Source of the DNA: Chloroflexota bacterium
Lineage (GTDB): Bacteria > Chloroflexota > Anaerolineae > Aggregatilineales > Phototrophicaceae
Direction: 5' to 3'
DNA length: 11,600 nucleotides
Assembly (NCBI GenBank): GCA_026706395.1
Contig: JAPOYU010000156.1
Coordinates: 1 to 11,600, forward strand
Position numbers and translations under genes: made by a program. Within the stretch, counting starts at the first letter, position 1. Every line of letters starts with the position of its first letter. The notes beneath the pieces were generated by a model that saw nothing but the letters and a program-made list of their open reading frames with translations, did no database searches and was not told the origin of the DNA. This document shows positions 1-7,062 of this stretch, piece after piece.

Positions 1-57
1 GGGCGCGGCGCCCTTCTTGCCGATGTGGATTTGCTCGAGTTTGTCGATTGTTTGCAT
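1..57 (-). CDS. Start of an unidentified gene (3' part outside window)
   Basis: An ATG at 57 on the minus strand opens a frame of 19 codons that runs off the left edge without a stop. It reads MQTIDKLEQIHIGKKGAAP. A GGTGA sequence lies a few bases upstream of the ATG and can serve as a ribosome binding site. The start is 43 bases downstream of the stop of the GIY-YIG-like gene on the same strand, so the two could be co-transcribed. The visible part is too short to assign a family, and no function is proposed. Confidence 0.45.
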   Translation of the reverse strand, partial: MQTIDKLEQIHIGKKGAAP

Positions 58-100
58 GGTTTTCACCGTAATGTTCTTACTTTCGCTGGGTAGTCAAACG

Positions 101-1450
101 CTAATGGCGACTATGACCCATTTTTTGGATTTCTTCCAATTGCGCGTCGTCAAGCTCAAACCAGCCTTGATGCCTACGACGCTCATGATATCTCTCCTGC
201 AAGAATTCGCGAAACGATTCCGCGAATCTGCCCTTTAGGATAACGTGAAATTTGATTGGCTTGCGGGCTGTGAGCATATCATGGAGGTTGTTGAGTTCAC
301 GCGACTGCCACCTGTCATCCACCAAGCCCTTTGGATGTGATGTTTCCCAAATCTTGAAAAGGCTGCCGGGATTTACGCCTTGCACTACGCATATATAGCC
401 AGCGGTTTTCTTGAGTTTGGGGAAATCTCTATAGTTGTCCGCATCAAGCGTTTCTAACACCCAATGTGTCCTTGGGCCCAAGTAGAGGCTGCCGTGACCG
501 AAAGCCCCTTTAGCCGACTGTCTGTATTCTCCTAGCTCTTCCTGTGTCAATTCAACCCATTCGGTACCATCTTTGCGTTCTGACGGTGACAGTAGAGACT
601 CCACTGCTCTTTTGATCTTGTCTACTTTCAAGATCATGACAATCTCGAGAGGTAAACGAAGAGGCCTTTCCAGGAATGCGGCCTCGATAGATTCCACAGG
701 ATGATTGTCAAAGAATATCTTGCCCCGCCGGGCATCGTTGTCTCGAATGATGCAGATGTATCCAGACCTGCCCTTTGCTTTTGGCAGGTCGCGGTAATTC
801 TCGTCCAGAACACTTTCCCACTCCCAGTCCATTTCAGGAATCGCTGAAAAGTCATCGACATCGGGTTCGGATTCGCTCGCTCCATCTTCTTCGCTAGATT
901 GCGTCCGAGCGGATGCCGTGTTTGCCCACATCGCGGCTGCCAGCCCTTTTAGATGCGTGAGCAGGTTTTTCGCCAACTTGACGACTTCCTCGTCAACCGG
1001 TGACATGCCAAGCTCATCGCCCGCAGCTACTATCACAAGGGCGGCAACAATCAGAATCTCACGCCGCTTATTTTCGTCCAGCGTGAACCACGCCCCCCTC
1101 CTGCTACCCCTGGCATAGGAGCGACGCAGCTTTGTTTCCAGGGTCTTTGCATCCTTTGCGGGTATGATGAGAACGAAGTCTCCGCTCTCGCCCATTTCCA
1201 CACGTAGTTGACTATTCCGCCACGGAGGTTGAGCGCGATACCCGGTCTTGAATCGCTCCCCATTTGCTTTGTCTCTGATGACATAGACAAAACCGGCACT
1301 GACCGTCCCAGTGCCGTTGGGTTGACCGTCGGTTTTAGCGAGTGAGCGGTCAAATTGCCTTAGAATTTCAATGATAACTTGGATAAATCGAAAGCGAGTG
1401 CGCGCCTGATTGGCAATTTGAACAATTGCTATTAGTACTTTCCAGTTCAT
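101..1450 (-). CDS. Protein with three tandem GIY-YIG/T5orf172-like domains
   Basis: A 449-residue protein of unknown role. Residues about 53-130 resemble the T5orf172/MUG113 branch of the GIY-YIG superfamily: a FVYVIRD strand, a FKTG element in place of YIG, a candidate catalytic Glu at 105 (LETKL) and a closing GAWFTL. Two further units follow, about 213-310 and 333-440. Both start with a shared leader (LD..NYRD.PK) running into GYIC; unit 2 ends in EWVEL and unit 3 in GWFEL. Unit 2 lacks an obvious Glu at the catalytic place, and unit 3 keeps FREFLQERY. An acidic, Ser-rich linker (about 183-205) separates units 1 and 2. The N-terminal 35 residues are probably helical. The start is the first ATG, with a weak AGG upstream. 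The family includes nucleases, but with two degenerate units the protein could be a DNA-binding scaffold. The family call is from memory of motifs; the internal repeats are directly visible. Confidence 0.7.
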   Translation of the reverse strand: MNWKVLIAIVQIANQARTRFRFIQVIIEILRQFDRSLAKTDGQPNGTGTVSAGFVYVIRDKANGERFKTGYRAQPPWRNSQLRVEMGESGDFVLIIPAKDAKTLETKLRRSYARGSRRGAWFTLDENKRREILIVAALVIVAAGDELGMSPVDEEVVKLAKNLLTHLKGLAAAMWANTASARTQSSEEDGASESEPDVDDFSAIPEMDWEWESVLDENYRDLPKAKGRSGYICIIRDNDARRGKIFFDNHPVESIEAAFLERPLRLPLEIVMILKVDKIKRAVESLLSPSERKDGTEWVELTQEELGEYRQSAKGAFGHGSLYLGPRTHWVLETLDADNYRDFPKLKKTAGYICVVQGVNPGSLFKIWETSHPKGLVDDRWQSRELNNLHDMLTARKPIKFHVILKGRFAESFREFLQERYHERRRHQGWFELDDAQLEEIQKMGHSRH

Positions 1451-1564
1451 GAAAGCTACCTAATCGTGCAAATCATGCGCTCGTTGCAGGTCGTTTTTAT
1501 TGCATCACCTGGCGTCTAGTGCTACGTCGGCCGCGCCATATCTACCAGCTCTCTGTCTTTTGGT

Positions 1565-2800
1565 TTACCCCTCCATCGTGTCCAGTTCGGCTTGCTGTTC
1601 GGCGATGCGCTCGGGAGTGCATTCCAGCGCAGCCAAGAAGGCGCGGTCTCGCTCTTGGCGCGCTTCCAGCGGTTCGGGTCCGCCGAAAAAGGCTTGTCCA
1701 ACCGCCGCCTGCGCCGCTGGACTGATTGGCATTATCGAGGGTAAGCCCGCTTCTTCATTCATCGTGAGGGACATATCGGCCCGTTCCTGCAGCGCCTGGG
1801 AAAAGCTGAAGCCCATCTGCGCCGCGGTATGCAAATTGATGCCCACAACCATGTCGCCAACTTGCGCGCTGATCCCGGTGCTGGCGGGATCCAGCTCGCC
1901 CGCCAAATAGGCGGCCAGCATCAAGCCGACAGCGTCTCCCTGTTCCAAGAGTTGGGAGAAACCAGCGCCAACGGTAGCGCCCAAAATGAGGCCGTCCAAA
2001 CTGGCGAAGAATACCGGTATGTCTTGGTCGTTGGCGACGCTGGAGATAAGCGGCAGCCCGGCCAGGTTCATGTAGTCCATCGGCAGCAGGATGGCTTCAA
2101 CGCCCTTGCTCACCAACCCTTCGGCCGCGAGCGCAAGATCCGCCAGCGAGACATCGGTAGCCTGTTTGACCGTCAAGCCGAGCGATTCGCCTATATTGGC
2201 AATCTGGCTCGCGCCGTAAGCCCCGCTGGCATCGCCCGCATTGTGTATCGTACCGATCGTCGTCATATCGGGGTTTTGCAGCAGCAGCAAGCCCACGATA
2301 GCTTCATAATCGACAACCGATTGCGCGCCGCTGACATGGGCTGGCTTGATGCAGGGCGCTTCGGCGATGCCGGCCGCATAGGGATTGTAGACATCGGCGA
2401 AAAATATCGCGGGCGGGTCGTCCATATCAATGGTGGCTTGCAGCGCCGCCAAGGTCATAGGCGCCGAGATTGTCACCAGCGCATCCGGCTCGTGATCCAG
2501 CGCAAATGCGACCAATTCCCGCAGTCGGTCAAGTTCAAAGTTGGCTTCCAAGCGGTTGAATTGGATGGGCGAATTTTCCGCTGACTCGATCATGACCTGC
2601 ATCCGTTGATCCGATCGGTCTTCCGGATTGATGAAGCCATAAGCCTCCAGCACGTCCAGCATGCCGGTCTGTATCGCGTTGGTAGGGCCAAAGGGGTAGA
2701 AGGATAATAGCCAGACGCTCGGCTTGTCTTCGCTTTGCTGCGCTATGGCGGGCGCCGCAAGTGATAGAAAGATGGTCGCAATAAGCAGGTATTTAAGCAT
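1565..2800 (-). CDS. ABC transporter substrate-binding protein, ABC_sub_bind type
   Basis: A 411-residue secreted solute receptor of the ABC_sub_bind family (Pfam PF04392 type, periplasmic-binding fold I). A signal peptide is clear: MLKYLLIATIFLSL, then an APAIA cleavage site before QQ. There is no lipobox Cys, so the mature protein is soluble rather than lipid-anchored. Family hallmarks are GMLDVLEAYGF near the N-terminus, PAIFFADVYNPYAAG, a TIGTIHNAGDASG stretch, IPVFFASLDG, and INLHTAAQMGF near the C-terminus. I start it at 2800 rather than at the longer frame start (2854), because GGAGG lies six bases before this ATG and the signal peptide begins here. No permease or ATPase gene lies in the window, so the substrate and partners are unknown. 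The family includes receptors for amino acids such as tryptophan. Confidence 0.85.
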   Translation of the reverse strand: MLKYLLIATIFLSLAAPAIAQQSEDKPSVWLLSFYPFGPTNAIQTGMLDVLEAYGFINPEDRSDQRMQVMIESAENSPIQFNRLEANFELDRLRELVAFALDHEPDALVTISAPMTLAALQATIDMDDPPAIFFADVYNPYAAGIAEAPCIKPAHVSGAQSVVDYEAIVGLLLLQNPDMTTIGTIHNAGDASGAYGASQIANIGESLGLTVKQATDVSLADLALAAEGLVSKGVEAILLPMDYMNLAGLPLISSVANDQDIPVFFASLDGLILGATVGAGFSQLLEQGDAVGLMLAAYLAGELDPASTGISAQVGDMVVGINLHTAAQMGFSFSQALQERADMSLTMNEEAGLPSIMPISPAAQAAVGQAFFGGPEPLEARQERDRAFLAALECTPERIAEQQAELDTMEG

Positions 2801-2887
2801 CTCAGCCTCCAGGCAGTGAAATGTTTTAGAGATGTAATTTGTACCGGCGGTCAACGGCCGTATCGAGCGGCATGACCACCCAACCTG

Positions 2888-2893
2888 ATTATA
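2888..2893 (-). promoter_or_regulatory. Candidate -10 box for the substrate-binding protein gene
   Basis: The minus strand reads a perfect TATAAT about 90 bases upstream of the ATG at 2800. No convincing -35 hexamer lies at 16-18 bases, so this is only a candidate. The 5' leader would be about 80 bases. Confidence 0.25.
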
Positions 2894-2923
2894 TCTGAAA
2901 TCACGACTGGATAATCGCGTCCG

Positions 2924-3916
2924 TCAGGGTAGCGGCTTCATCTTCCCCAGAGACCGCTCGCCCTGCTGAATATAACCCGCCACCGGGCTCTCGACCCGCC
3001 CGTAGGCATTCCAGATCTTAAAGCCCAACAGCGCCAGCAGATCGTCGTCCGCCTCGGCCACTACCTCGGGCGCGGTCGCCATGGTGAAGTTCACCTGCGT
3101 GCGGAACTGCGGCGCGACAAATGTCGTCAGGACGCCCAGCCGATGGATATCGCTGACGTTGGCGCCCGTCCCGTGCCAGATGCGCCCGTCAAAGAGCATG
3201 GCGCTGCCGGCGCTCCCTTCCGCCGGGATGCTGACCACGTCTTTGTCCCGCTCCGCATCCGGGCGGCGTCCGTAGAGGTGGCTGCGCGGCACAAGGCGGG
3301 TGGCGCCGATTTCTTCCGTGAAATCGTTGAGCATCCACATCACATTGACGACGACCGGCGGCGCGATCATGGCCGGGTGATCATCGACGCGATTCGATAG
3401 CTCGCGCGTCAAGGAACCGGCTGGCACCGGGTTTGGTCTGCGATGGATAGGCTCCGGCATCCACCACTGGTCGGTGTGCAGGTTCATGGCGACGCCGCCC
3501 GGCTTGGCGATATTGGCGCCGTAGCTGGAGAGCAGATAGTCTTCGCCCAGCACATGCCCGACCACCGAGCGCACGGTCGGCTGCTGAAGGAGGTCCCGCC
3601 AGACCTTGCCCTTATTGATCAAGACCCAAACCCGCTGGTTGACGCCGCCGGCTTTCGCCGAGAAGGCTTCGCGCCGGACGCGGCCCTGCTCATCCGTGAA
3701 TGCGCCCCACTGCTGCTTGGCGCCGCCGTCTTCAAAGGCGTGTCCGCCTGTCAGTTCAGCTTCGGCTTGCTCCAGCAAGCGCTGCTTGGCGACCGCCAAC
3801 TGACCGGGCGTGATGGCGTCTTTAACCAGGCAGTAGCCGAATTCATCAATGTTGGATTGCAGCGTAGCGAGGTCGGTTGTCGGTTGTGGCAGTTCTTCGT
3901 ACGTCCATTCGAACAT
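2924..3916 (-). CDS. PhyH-family (phytanoyl-CoA dioxygenase-like) Fe(II)/2-oxoglutarate oxygenase
   Basis: A 330-residue cytoplasmic non-haem iron dioxygenase. The expected iron ligands are present: H147 and D149 in LHTDQWW, and the distal H248 in IWHGTG. R259 (IHRLG) is placed to hold the 2-oxoglutarate carboxylate. The N-terminal DEFGYCLVKDAITPGQL is the usual PhyH opening, and MWMLNDFTEEIGATRLVPRSH is a typical core strand pair. The chosen start at 3916 has GGAGA upstream at good spacing; the frame extends to an ATG at 3973 with no better signal. The substrate cannot be read from the sequence: the family hydroxylates lipids, compatible solutes, phosphonates and secondary metabolites. It is only distantly like the two tandem PhyH genes at 5187-6932 and stands alone between mazF and the substrate-binding protein gene. 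Confidence 0.88.
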   Translation of the reverse strand: MFEWTYEELPQPTTDLATLQSNIDEFGYCLVKDAITPGQLAVAKQRLLEQAEAELTGGHAFEDGGAKQQWGAFTDEQGRVRREAFSAKAGGVNQRVWVLINKGKVWRDLLQQPTVRSVVGHVLGEDYLLSSYGANIAKPGGVAMNLHTDQWWMPEPIHRRPNPVPAGSLTRELSNRVDDHPAMIAPPVVVNVMWMLNDFTEEIGATRLVPRSHLYGRRPDAERDKDVVSIPAEGSAGSAMLFDGRIWHGTGANVSDIHRLGVLTTFVAPQFRTQVNFTMATAPEVVAEADDDLLALLGFKIWNAYGRVESPVAGYIQQGERSLGKMKPLP

Positions 3917-3974
3917 GTGGGTCTCCGTCGGCGCGATATGAGATTTTCTGGCTGCGACTGCGGGCCAGATCATC

Positions 3975-4075
3975 AGCGTGGGTTTATTGTGGGAGGAGAA
4001 TACATTAAAGCGCGGACGTATGCAAAATGTTGTTAGCGTTCATTTTAAGATGTCAAGGAAATCTAGCGTGGGTTT
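3975..4075. repeat. 11-bp direct repeat pair upstream of the PhyH gene
   Basis: AGCGTGGGTTT occurs at 3975-3985 and again at 4065-4075, an exact 11-base repeat spaced 90 bp start to start. Both lie in the 174-bp leader of the PhyH gene at 2924-3916. Between them the minus strand has a perfect TTGACA (4051-4056) with only a weak -10 match about 17 bases on. The repeats could be regulator sites or chance. Confidence 0.35.
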
Positions 4076-4090
4076 TGGATCGTTTTCCGA

Positions 4091-4444
4091 CTAATCCAGT
4101 TGCGGGATATCCAGAATCGAGTCCAACATAAGCAAAACTCTCACGACAATATCGTCGGGAACTCTCGCCAAGAATCTAGTGCCTCTTGCGCGCCAATCTA
4201 CCGATCTCACCTGGTACGCGAGCACGACGCCCTTTACACCAAGGCCATCCGGAAGCGTGACTTCAAAATCGGTGCGCTGTGCCCGACTCGTGATTGGACA
4301 GCAGAGGGCCAATTTCATCGTTCGATTGTATTTTGCCGGTGTTAGAACAAGCGCGGGCCGGTGACCGGACTGCTCGCGGCCGACGCGAGGATCAAGGTCA
4401 ATCCACATGGCATCGCCACGCTGTGGTAAATATGCCACTACCAC
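4091..4444 (-). CDS. mazF: MazF/PemK-family mRNA endoribonuclease toxin
   Basis: A 117-residue toxin of the MazF/PemK family, which cleaves single-stranded mRNA at short motifs and is held inactive by MazE. Motifs match E. coli MazF closely: YLPQRGDAMWIDLDP at the start, GREQSGHRPALVLTP, CCPITSR, and QVRSVDWRARG. With the start at 4444 the catalytic pair falls at R29 and T52, the same numbers as in E. coli. The start codon is GTG at 4444, seven bases inside the end of mazE; another GTG at 4438 shares one base with the mazE stop. Either way the pair is translationally coupled. The length is normal and nothing looks broken. Confidence 0.93.
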   Translation of the reverse strand: MVVAYLPQRGDAMWIDLDPRVGREQSGHRPALVLTPAKYNRTMKLALCCPITSRAQRTDFEVTLPDGLGVKGVVLAYQVRSVDWRARGTRFLARVPDDIVVRVLLMLDSILDIPQLD

Positions 4445-4683
4445 ACCTCATTGCCGACAGGTGGTCCGATGTCCCACTCTTCCGGTTCAAAATCATCCGG
4501 CACGCTCGCAAGCAACTCATCGAGATCGTAGCGCTTTCTGCGTCGTTTCCTGATCCGAAGCTCGCCGTCCACAAAGCGTATATCAACCGGCTTACCCTGT
4601 TCGAGCCCGGCTTCTTCCGCCAGCGCTTTTGGGATGCGCAGCGCCAAGCTGTTGCCCCATTTCTGAATCTTCGTCACCATCAT
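4438..4683 (-). CDS. mazE: MazE antitoxin, AbrB/SpoVT fold
   Basis: An 81-residue antitoxin partnered with the overlapping mazF. The N-terminal half is an AbrB-type swapped-hairpin DNA-binding domain: KIQKWGNSLALRIPKALAEE, then GKPVDIRFVDGELRI. The C-terminal half is the acidic toxin-binding tail, rich in Asp and Glu and ending in IDIG-like DIGPPVGNEVW. GGAG stands five bases before the ATG at 4683; an in-frame TTG at 4686 and an ATG at 4680 are less likely starts. It should repress its own promoter by binding the palindrome just upstream. Confidence 0.9.
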   Translation of the reverse strand: MMVTKIQKWGNSLALRIPKALAEEAGLEQGKPVDIRFVDGELRIRKRRRKRYDLDELLASVPDDFEPEEWDIGPPVGNEVW

Positions 4684-4692
4684 CAATGCTCC

Positions 4693-4741
4693 GTTTCTAC
4701 ATTGTAGATACAGATTATCACATAGCGGACATACTATACAA
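4693..4741 (-). promoter_or_regulatory. Promoter and palindromic operator of mazEF
   Basis: On the minus strand: a -35-like TTGTAT (4736-4741), 16 bases, a -10 GATAAT (4714-4719), then a palindrome TCTACAATGTAGA (4696-4708) between the -10 and the mazE ribosome binding site. That is where an autoregulating MazE would be expected to bind. The block 4693-4720 is repeated with one mismatch in front of the second mazE (5027-5054). Confidence 0.6.
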
Positions 4742-4769
4742 ACGCGTGCGCCCTCTCATAAAGTGAAAT

Positions 4770-5012
4770 CTACCAGACCTCTTTGCCAACAGCAGGGCCT
4801 ATATCGATTTCGCCGTGTCGATTCTCCGGCGTGATCTGCGCGACCAATTCCTCGAGCGTATACTTCGGCCGTTTTGCTGGCACGATGCGGATTTGACCTT
4901 CTTCCGCTATCAACTCCACCTGAGAGCCGAAGTCGAGTCCCAGTTCCAACGCCATGTCTTTGGGTATACGTATTGCGCGGCTATTGCCCCACTTCGCAAC
5001 GTTTGCCAGCAT
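4770..5012 (-). CDS. Second MazE-like antitoxin without its own toxin
   Basis: An 80-residue AbrB-type antitoxin, a paralog of the mazE at 4438-4683. It has the same plan: NVAKWGNSRAIRIPKDMALELG at the N-terminus and a tail ending EIDIGPAVGKEVW, almost the same last residues as the neighbour. GGAGG sits six bases before the ATG at 5012 and three before the ATG at 5015, so I prefer 5012. No mazF follows: the next gene is the complete mazE-mazF pair, about 86 bases on. It may be the survivor of a duplicated mazEF whose toxin was lost, or it may cross-regulate the intact pair through the shared operator. Confidence 0.88.
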   Translation of the reverse strand: MLANVAKWGNSRAIRIPKDMALELGLDFGSQVELIAEEGQIRIVPAKRPKYTLEELVAQITPENRHGEIDIGPAVGKEVW

Positions 5013-5026
5013 CATCCGCCTCCGCT

Positions 5027-5075
5027 GTTTCTACATTGTAGATACATATTATCATAGCTTTATCTTGCTTTGCAA
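5027..5075 (-). promoter_or_regulatory. Promoter and palindromic operator of the orphan mazE
   Basis: On the minus strand: -35-like TTGCAA (5070-5075), 16 bases, -10 GATAAT (5048-5053), then the palindrome TCTACAATGTAGA (5030-5042), leading into the GGAGG ribosome binding site. Geometry and palindrome are identical to the mazEF promoter at 4693-4741, while the -35 and spacer differ. Confidence 0.6.
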
Positions 5076-5115
5076 AAGAACTAATTGCGCTGATTTATGT
5101 CAGAGGCAATTGCAG

Positions 5116-5144
5116 GCGACATGACGATATTTATGCGCTACAAT
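5116..5144 (+). promoter_or_regulatory. Candidate promoter for the tandem PhyH genes
   Basis: GCGACA (5116-5121), 17 bases, TACAAT (5139-5144) on the plus strand, 42 bases before the chosen ATG at 5187. It would be divergent from the orphan mazE promoter. Only sequence similarity to sigma-70 boxes supports it. Confidence 0.3.
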
Positions 5145-5186
5145 TTGCACATATTTCAAATACTTATTGATAGCGAGGCTTTAGAA

Positions 5187-6029
5187 ATGACCTTACCCGC
5201 AACTAGAGTAACTGAGTTCGCGGCGCGGGGCTACACGATCGCGCGCGGTCTGTTTTCTCACGAAGAGGTTGAGGACCTGCGCGAGCATTTCTTCTGGATC
5301 AATGCGGAACAGCTTGCGATACGGGAACGTGACGCGAAATCGGACAACACCGTTGTAGACGGCGATCCTCTGGCGCAGTTTCCGAGGGTGATGCTGCCAC
5401 ACCGCTTTGACGAAAAGAGCCTGCAATGGATGATTGACGCCCGCCTTAACGAGTGGATGACGGCCATCCTCGGTCGCGAACCCTACGCCGTGCAGACAAT
5501 GTTCTACTTCAAGCCGCCCGGCGCCCGCGGCCAAGCGCTGCATCAAGATCAATTCTATTTGCGCGTCGACCCGGGCACCTGCGTCGCCGCCTGGATGGCA
5601 ATTGATCGCTGCGACGAGGAAAACGGCTGCTTGCGCATCGTGCCTGGCACCCATGACACGCCTGTTTTGTGCACAGTCGATGCTGATACGGATGTTAGTT
5701 TCACCGATGTGACGGTAGAGCTACCCCCAGGATATGATCCAGTGCCGCTCATCATGGAGCCGGGGGATGTATTGTTCTTTAACGGCCAGTTGGTGCATGG
5801 CAGTTACCCCAACAGCAGTACCGATCGCTTCCGCTGCGCCTTGATCGGCCACTACATCGTCGGCGAGGCCGAGGCGGTCGCCAAATGGTATCATCCGGTT
5901 CTGCGCATGGATGGCGCTGAGGTGGAATTGAGCGTCAGTGAACACGGCGGACCCTGCGGCGTCTGGGTCGATCACGATGGCGAGCCGGTCGCCGTCCTCG
6001 AAGGAATCGACACGCGGTATACAAGCTGA
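5187..6029 (+). CDS. PhyH-family Fe(II)/2-oxoglutarate dioxygenase, first tandem copy
   Basis: A 280-residue PhyH dioxygenase. Iron ligands are H119 and D121 in ALHQDQFYL and H204 in LVHGSYPN. R214 or R216 (TDRFR) is the probable 2-oxoglutarate anchor. Family landmarks: FAARGYTIARGLFSHEEVE at the N-terminus, MFYFKPPGARG, DRCDEENGCLRIVPGTH, EPGDVLFFNG. The frame is open from an ATG at 5097, but I start at 5187 because GAGG lies eight bases upstream and the protein then begins like its neighbour (PAT...EFA..GYT.ARGLF). The copy downstream is a close paralog, about 84% identical over the last ~217 residues by hand count. The DEENG and VPGTH region is typical of the ectoine-hydroxylase-like group of PhyH proteins, but the substrate is not identifiable. 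Confidence 0.9.
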   Translation: MTLPATRVTEFAARGYTIARGLFSHEEVEDLREHFFWINAEQLAIRERDAKSDNTVVDGDPLAQFPRVMLPHRFDEKSLQWMIDARLNEWMTAILGREPYAVQTMFYFKPPGARGQALHQDQFYLRVDPGTCVAAWMAIDRCDEENGCLRIVPGTHDTPVLCTVDADTDVSFTDVTVELPPGYDPVPLIMEPGDVLFFNGQLVHGSYPNSSTDRFRCALIGHYIVGEAEAVAKWYHPVLRMDGAEVELSVSEHGGPCGVWVDHDGEPVAVLEGIDTRYTS

Positions 6030-6089
6030 GGGACTGGCGCGGGCGACATTTGACCCGCGCTACGGAGCCTCGTTGGGAGAGACAGCAAC

Positions 6090-6932
6090 ATGCGAGTGCC
6101 CGCGACAAACATCAGCGAGTTTGCCACGCAAGGCTACACCGTGGCGCGGGGCCTGTTCAGCATTGAAGAGGTCGAGCAATTGCGCGAGCACTTCCTGTGG
6201 ATCAATCGGGAACATCAGCGCCCGTCGGACAACATCACCGATGAAAGTGATCCGCTCGCCCAATACCCGCGTGTGGGGCAGCCCCATCGCTGGGACGAAA
6301 CCAGCCTGAACTGGCTGATTGATCCGCGCCTCAACGCGTGGATGACGGCCATCCTCGGCCGCGAGCCCTACGCCGCCCAGACCATGTTCTACTTCAAGCC
6401 GCCGGGCGCGCGCGGTCAAGCGCTGCATCAAGATCAGTTTTATCTGCGCGTCGACCCAGGCACCTGCGTCGCCGCCTGGATGGCGGTCGACCGATGCGAC
6501 GAAGAAAACGGCTGCCTCCAAATCGTGCCGGGGACGCATGACATTCCGGTCTTGTGCACGATCGACGCTGATCGCGAGATCAGCTTCAGCAACGACACCG
6601 TGGAACTGCCGCCCGGTTATGAGCCGATTCCGCTGATCATGGAGCCGGGCGATGTGCTCTTCTTCAATGGCCAACTCGTGCACGGCAGCTACCCCAACAG
6701 CACTACCGATCGTTTTCGCTGCGCCATGATCGGCCATTACATCGTCGGTGAAGCCGAAGCGGTTGCCGACTGGTATCACCCGATCCTGCGCATGGATGGC
6801 TCGGAAGTCGAGTTCGGGGTCAGCGAAAATGGCGGACCCTGCGGCGTCTGGGTCGATCGCGATGGCGAGCCTGCCGCTGTGCTCGAAGGTGTTGAGACGC
6901 GGCCTTCGCATCGCTCCCGACGCAGGACATAA
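6090..6932 (+). CDS. PhyH-family Fe(II)/2-oxoglutarate dioxygenase, second tandem copy
   Basis: Also 280 residues, 60 bases after the first copy and probably in the same transcript. Iron ligands are H113 and D115 in ALHQDQFYL and H198 in LVHGSYPN, with R208 or R210 near TDRFR. It differs from the first copy mainly between residues 40 and 60, where six residues are missing (linker after the FLWIN helix), and at the C-terminus, which ends in a basic PSHRSRRRT tail. The active-site region is nearly invariant between the copies, while the linker near the N-terminus has changed. Both are intact, so the duplication is kept. The start ATG follows GGGAGAG at a rather long spacing. Confidence 0.9.
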   Translation: MRVPATNISEFATQGYTVARGLFSIEEVEQLREHFLWINREHQRPSDNITDESDPLAQYPRVGQPHRWDETSLNWLIDPRLNAWMTAILGREPYAAQTMFYFKPPGARGQALHQDQFYLRVDPGTCVAAWMAVDRCDEENGCLQIVPGTHDIPVLCTIDADREISFSNDTVELPPGYEPIPLIMEPGDVLFFNGQLVHGSYPNSTTDRFRCAMIGHYIVGEAEAVADWYHPILRMDGSEVEFGVSENGGPCGVWVDRDGEPAAVLEGVETRPSHRSRRRT

Positions 6933-7062
6933 ACGCTGGGCCTCGCGCGGTGCTTTCTCTGGCGCCTTAGATCAAAGCGTTTCCAAAGTGAATTAGCCTT
7001 TTGCGTCCGCATTAGATACAATCCCCCGAATTGCAAATTCCTTACTGTTGGAAAGACCGAAT

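Noticed and set aside
1451..1564. Possible terminator hairpin between the substrate-binding protein gene and the GIY-YIG-like gene (CAGGT...ACCTG)
   Set aside because: The stem is only five bases with a long loop and no following T-run.
1829..2584. A 251-codon plus-strand frame opposite the substrate-binding protein gene
   Set aside because: No recognisable motif, and it lies wholly inside a well-supported gene.
6060..6911. A 283-codon open frame on the minus strand across the second PhyH gene, with a similar shorter one (5193-5654) across the first
   Set aside because: Antisense shadows of two paralogous GC-rich genes: the similarity between them follows from the sense genes, and the sense proteins have all PhyH motifs.
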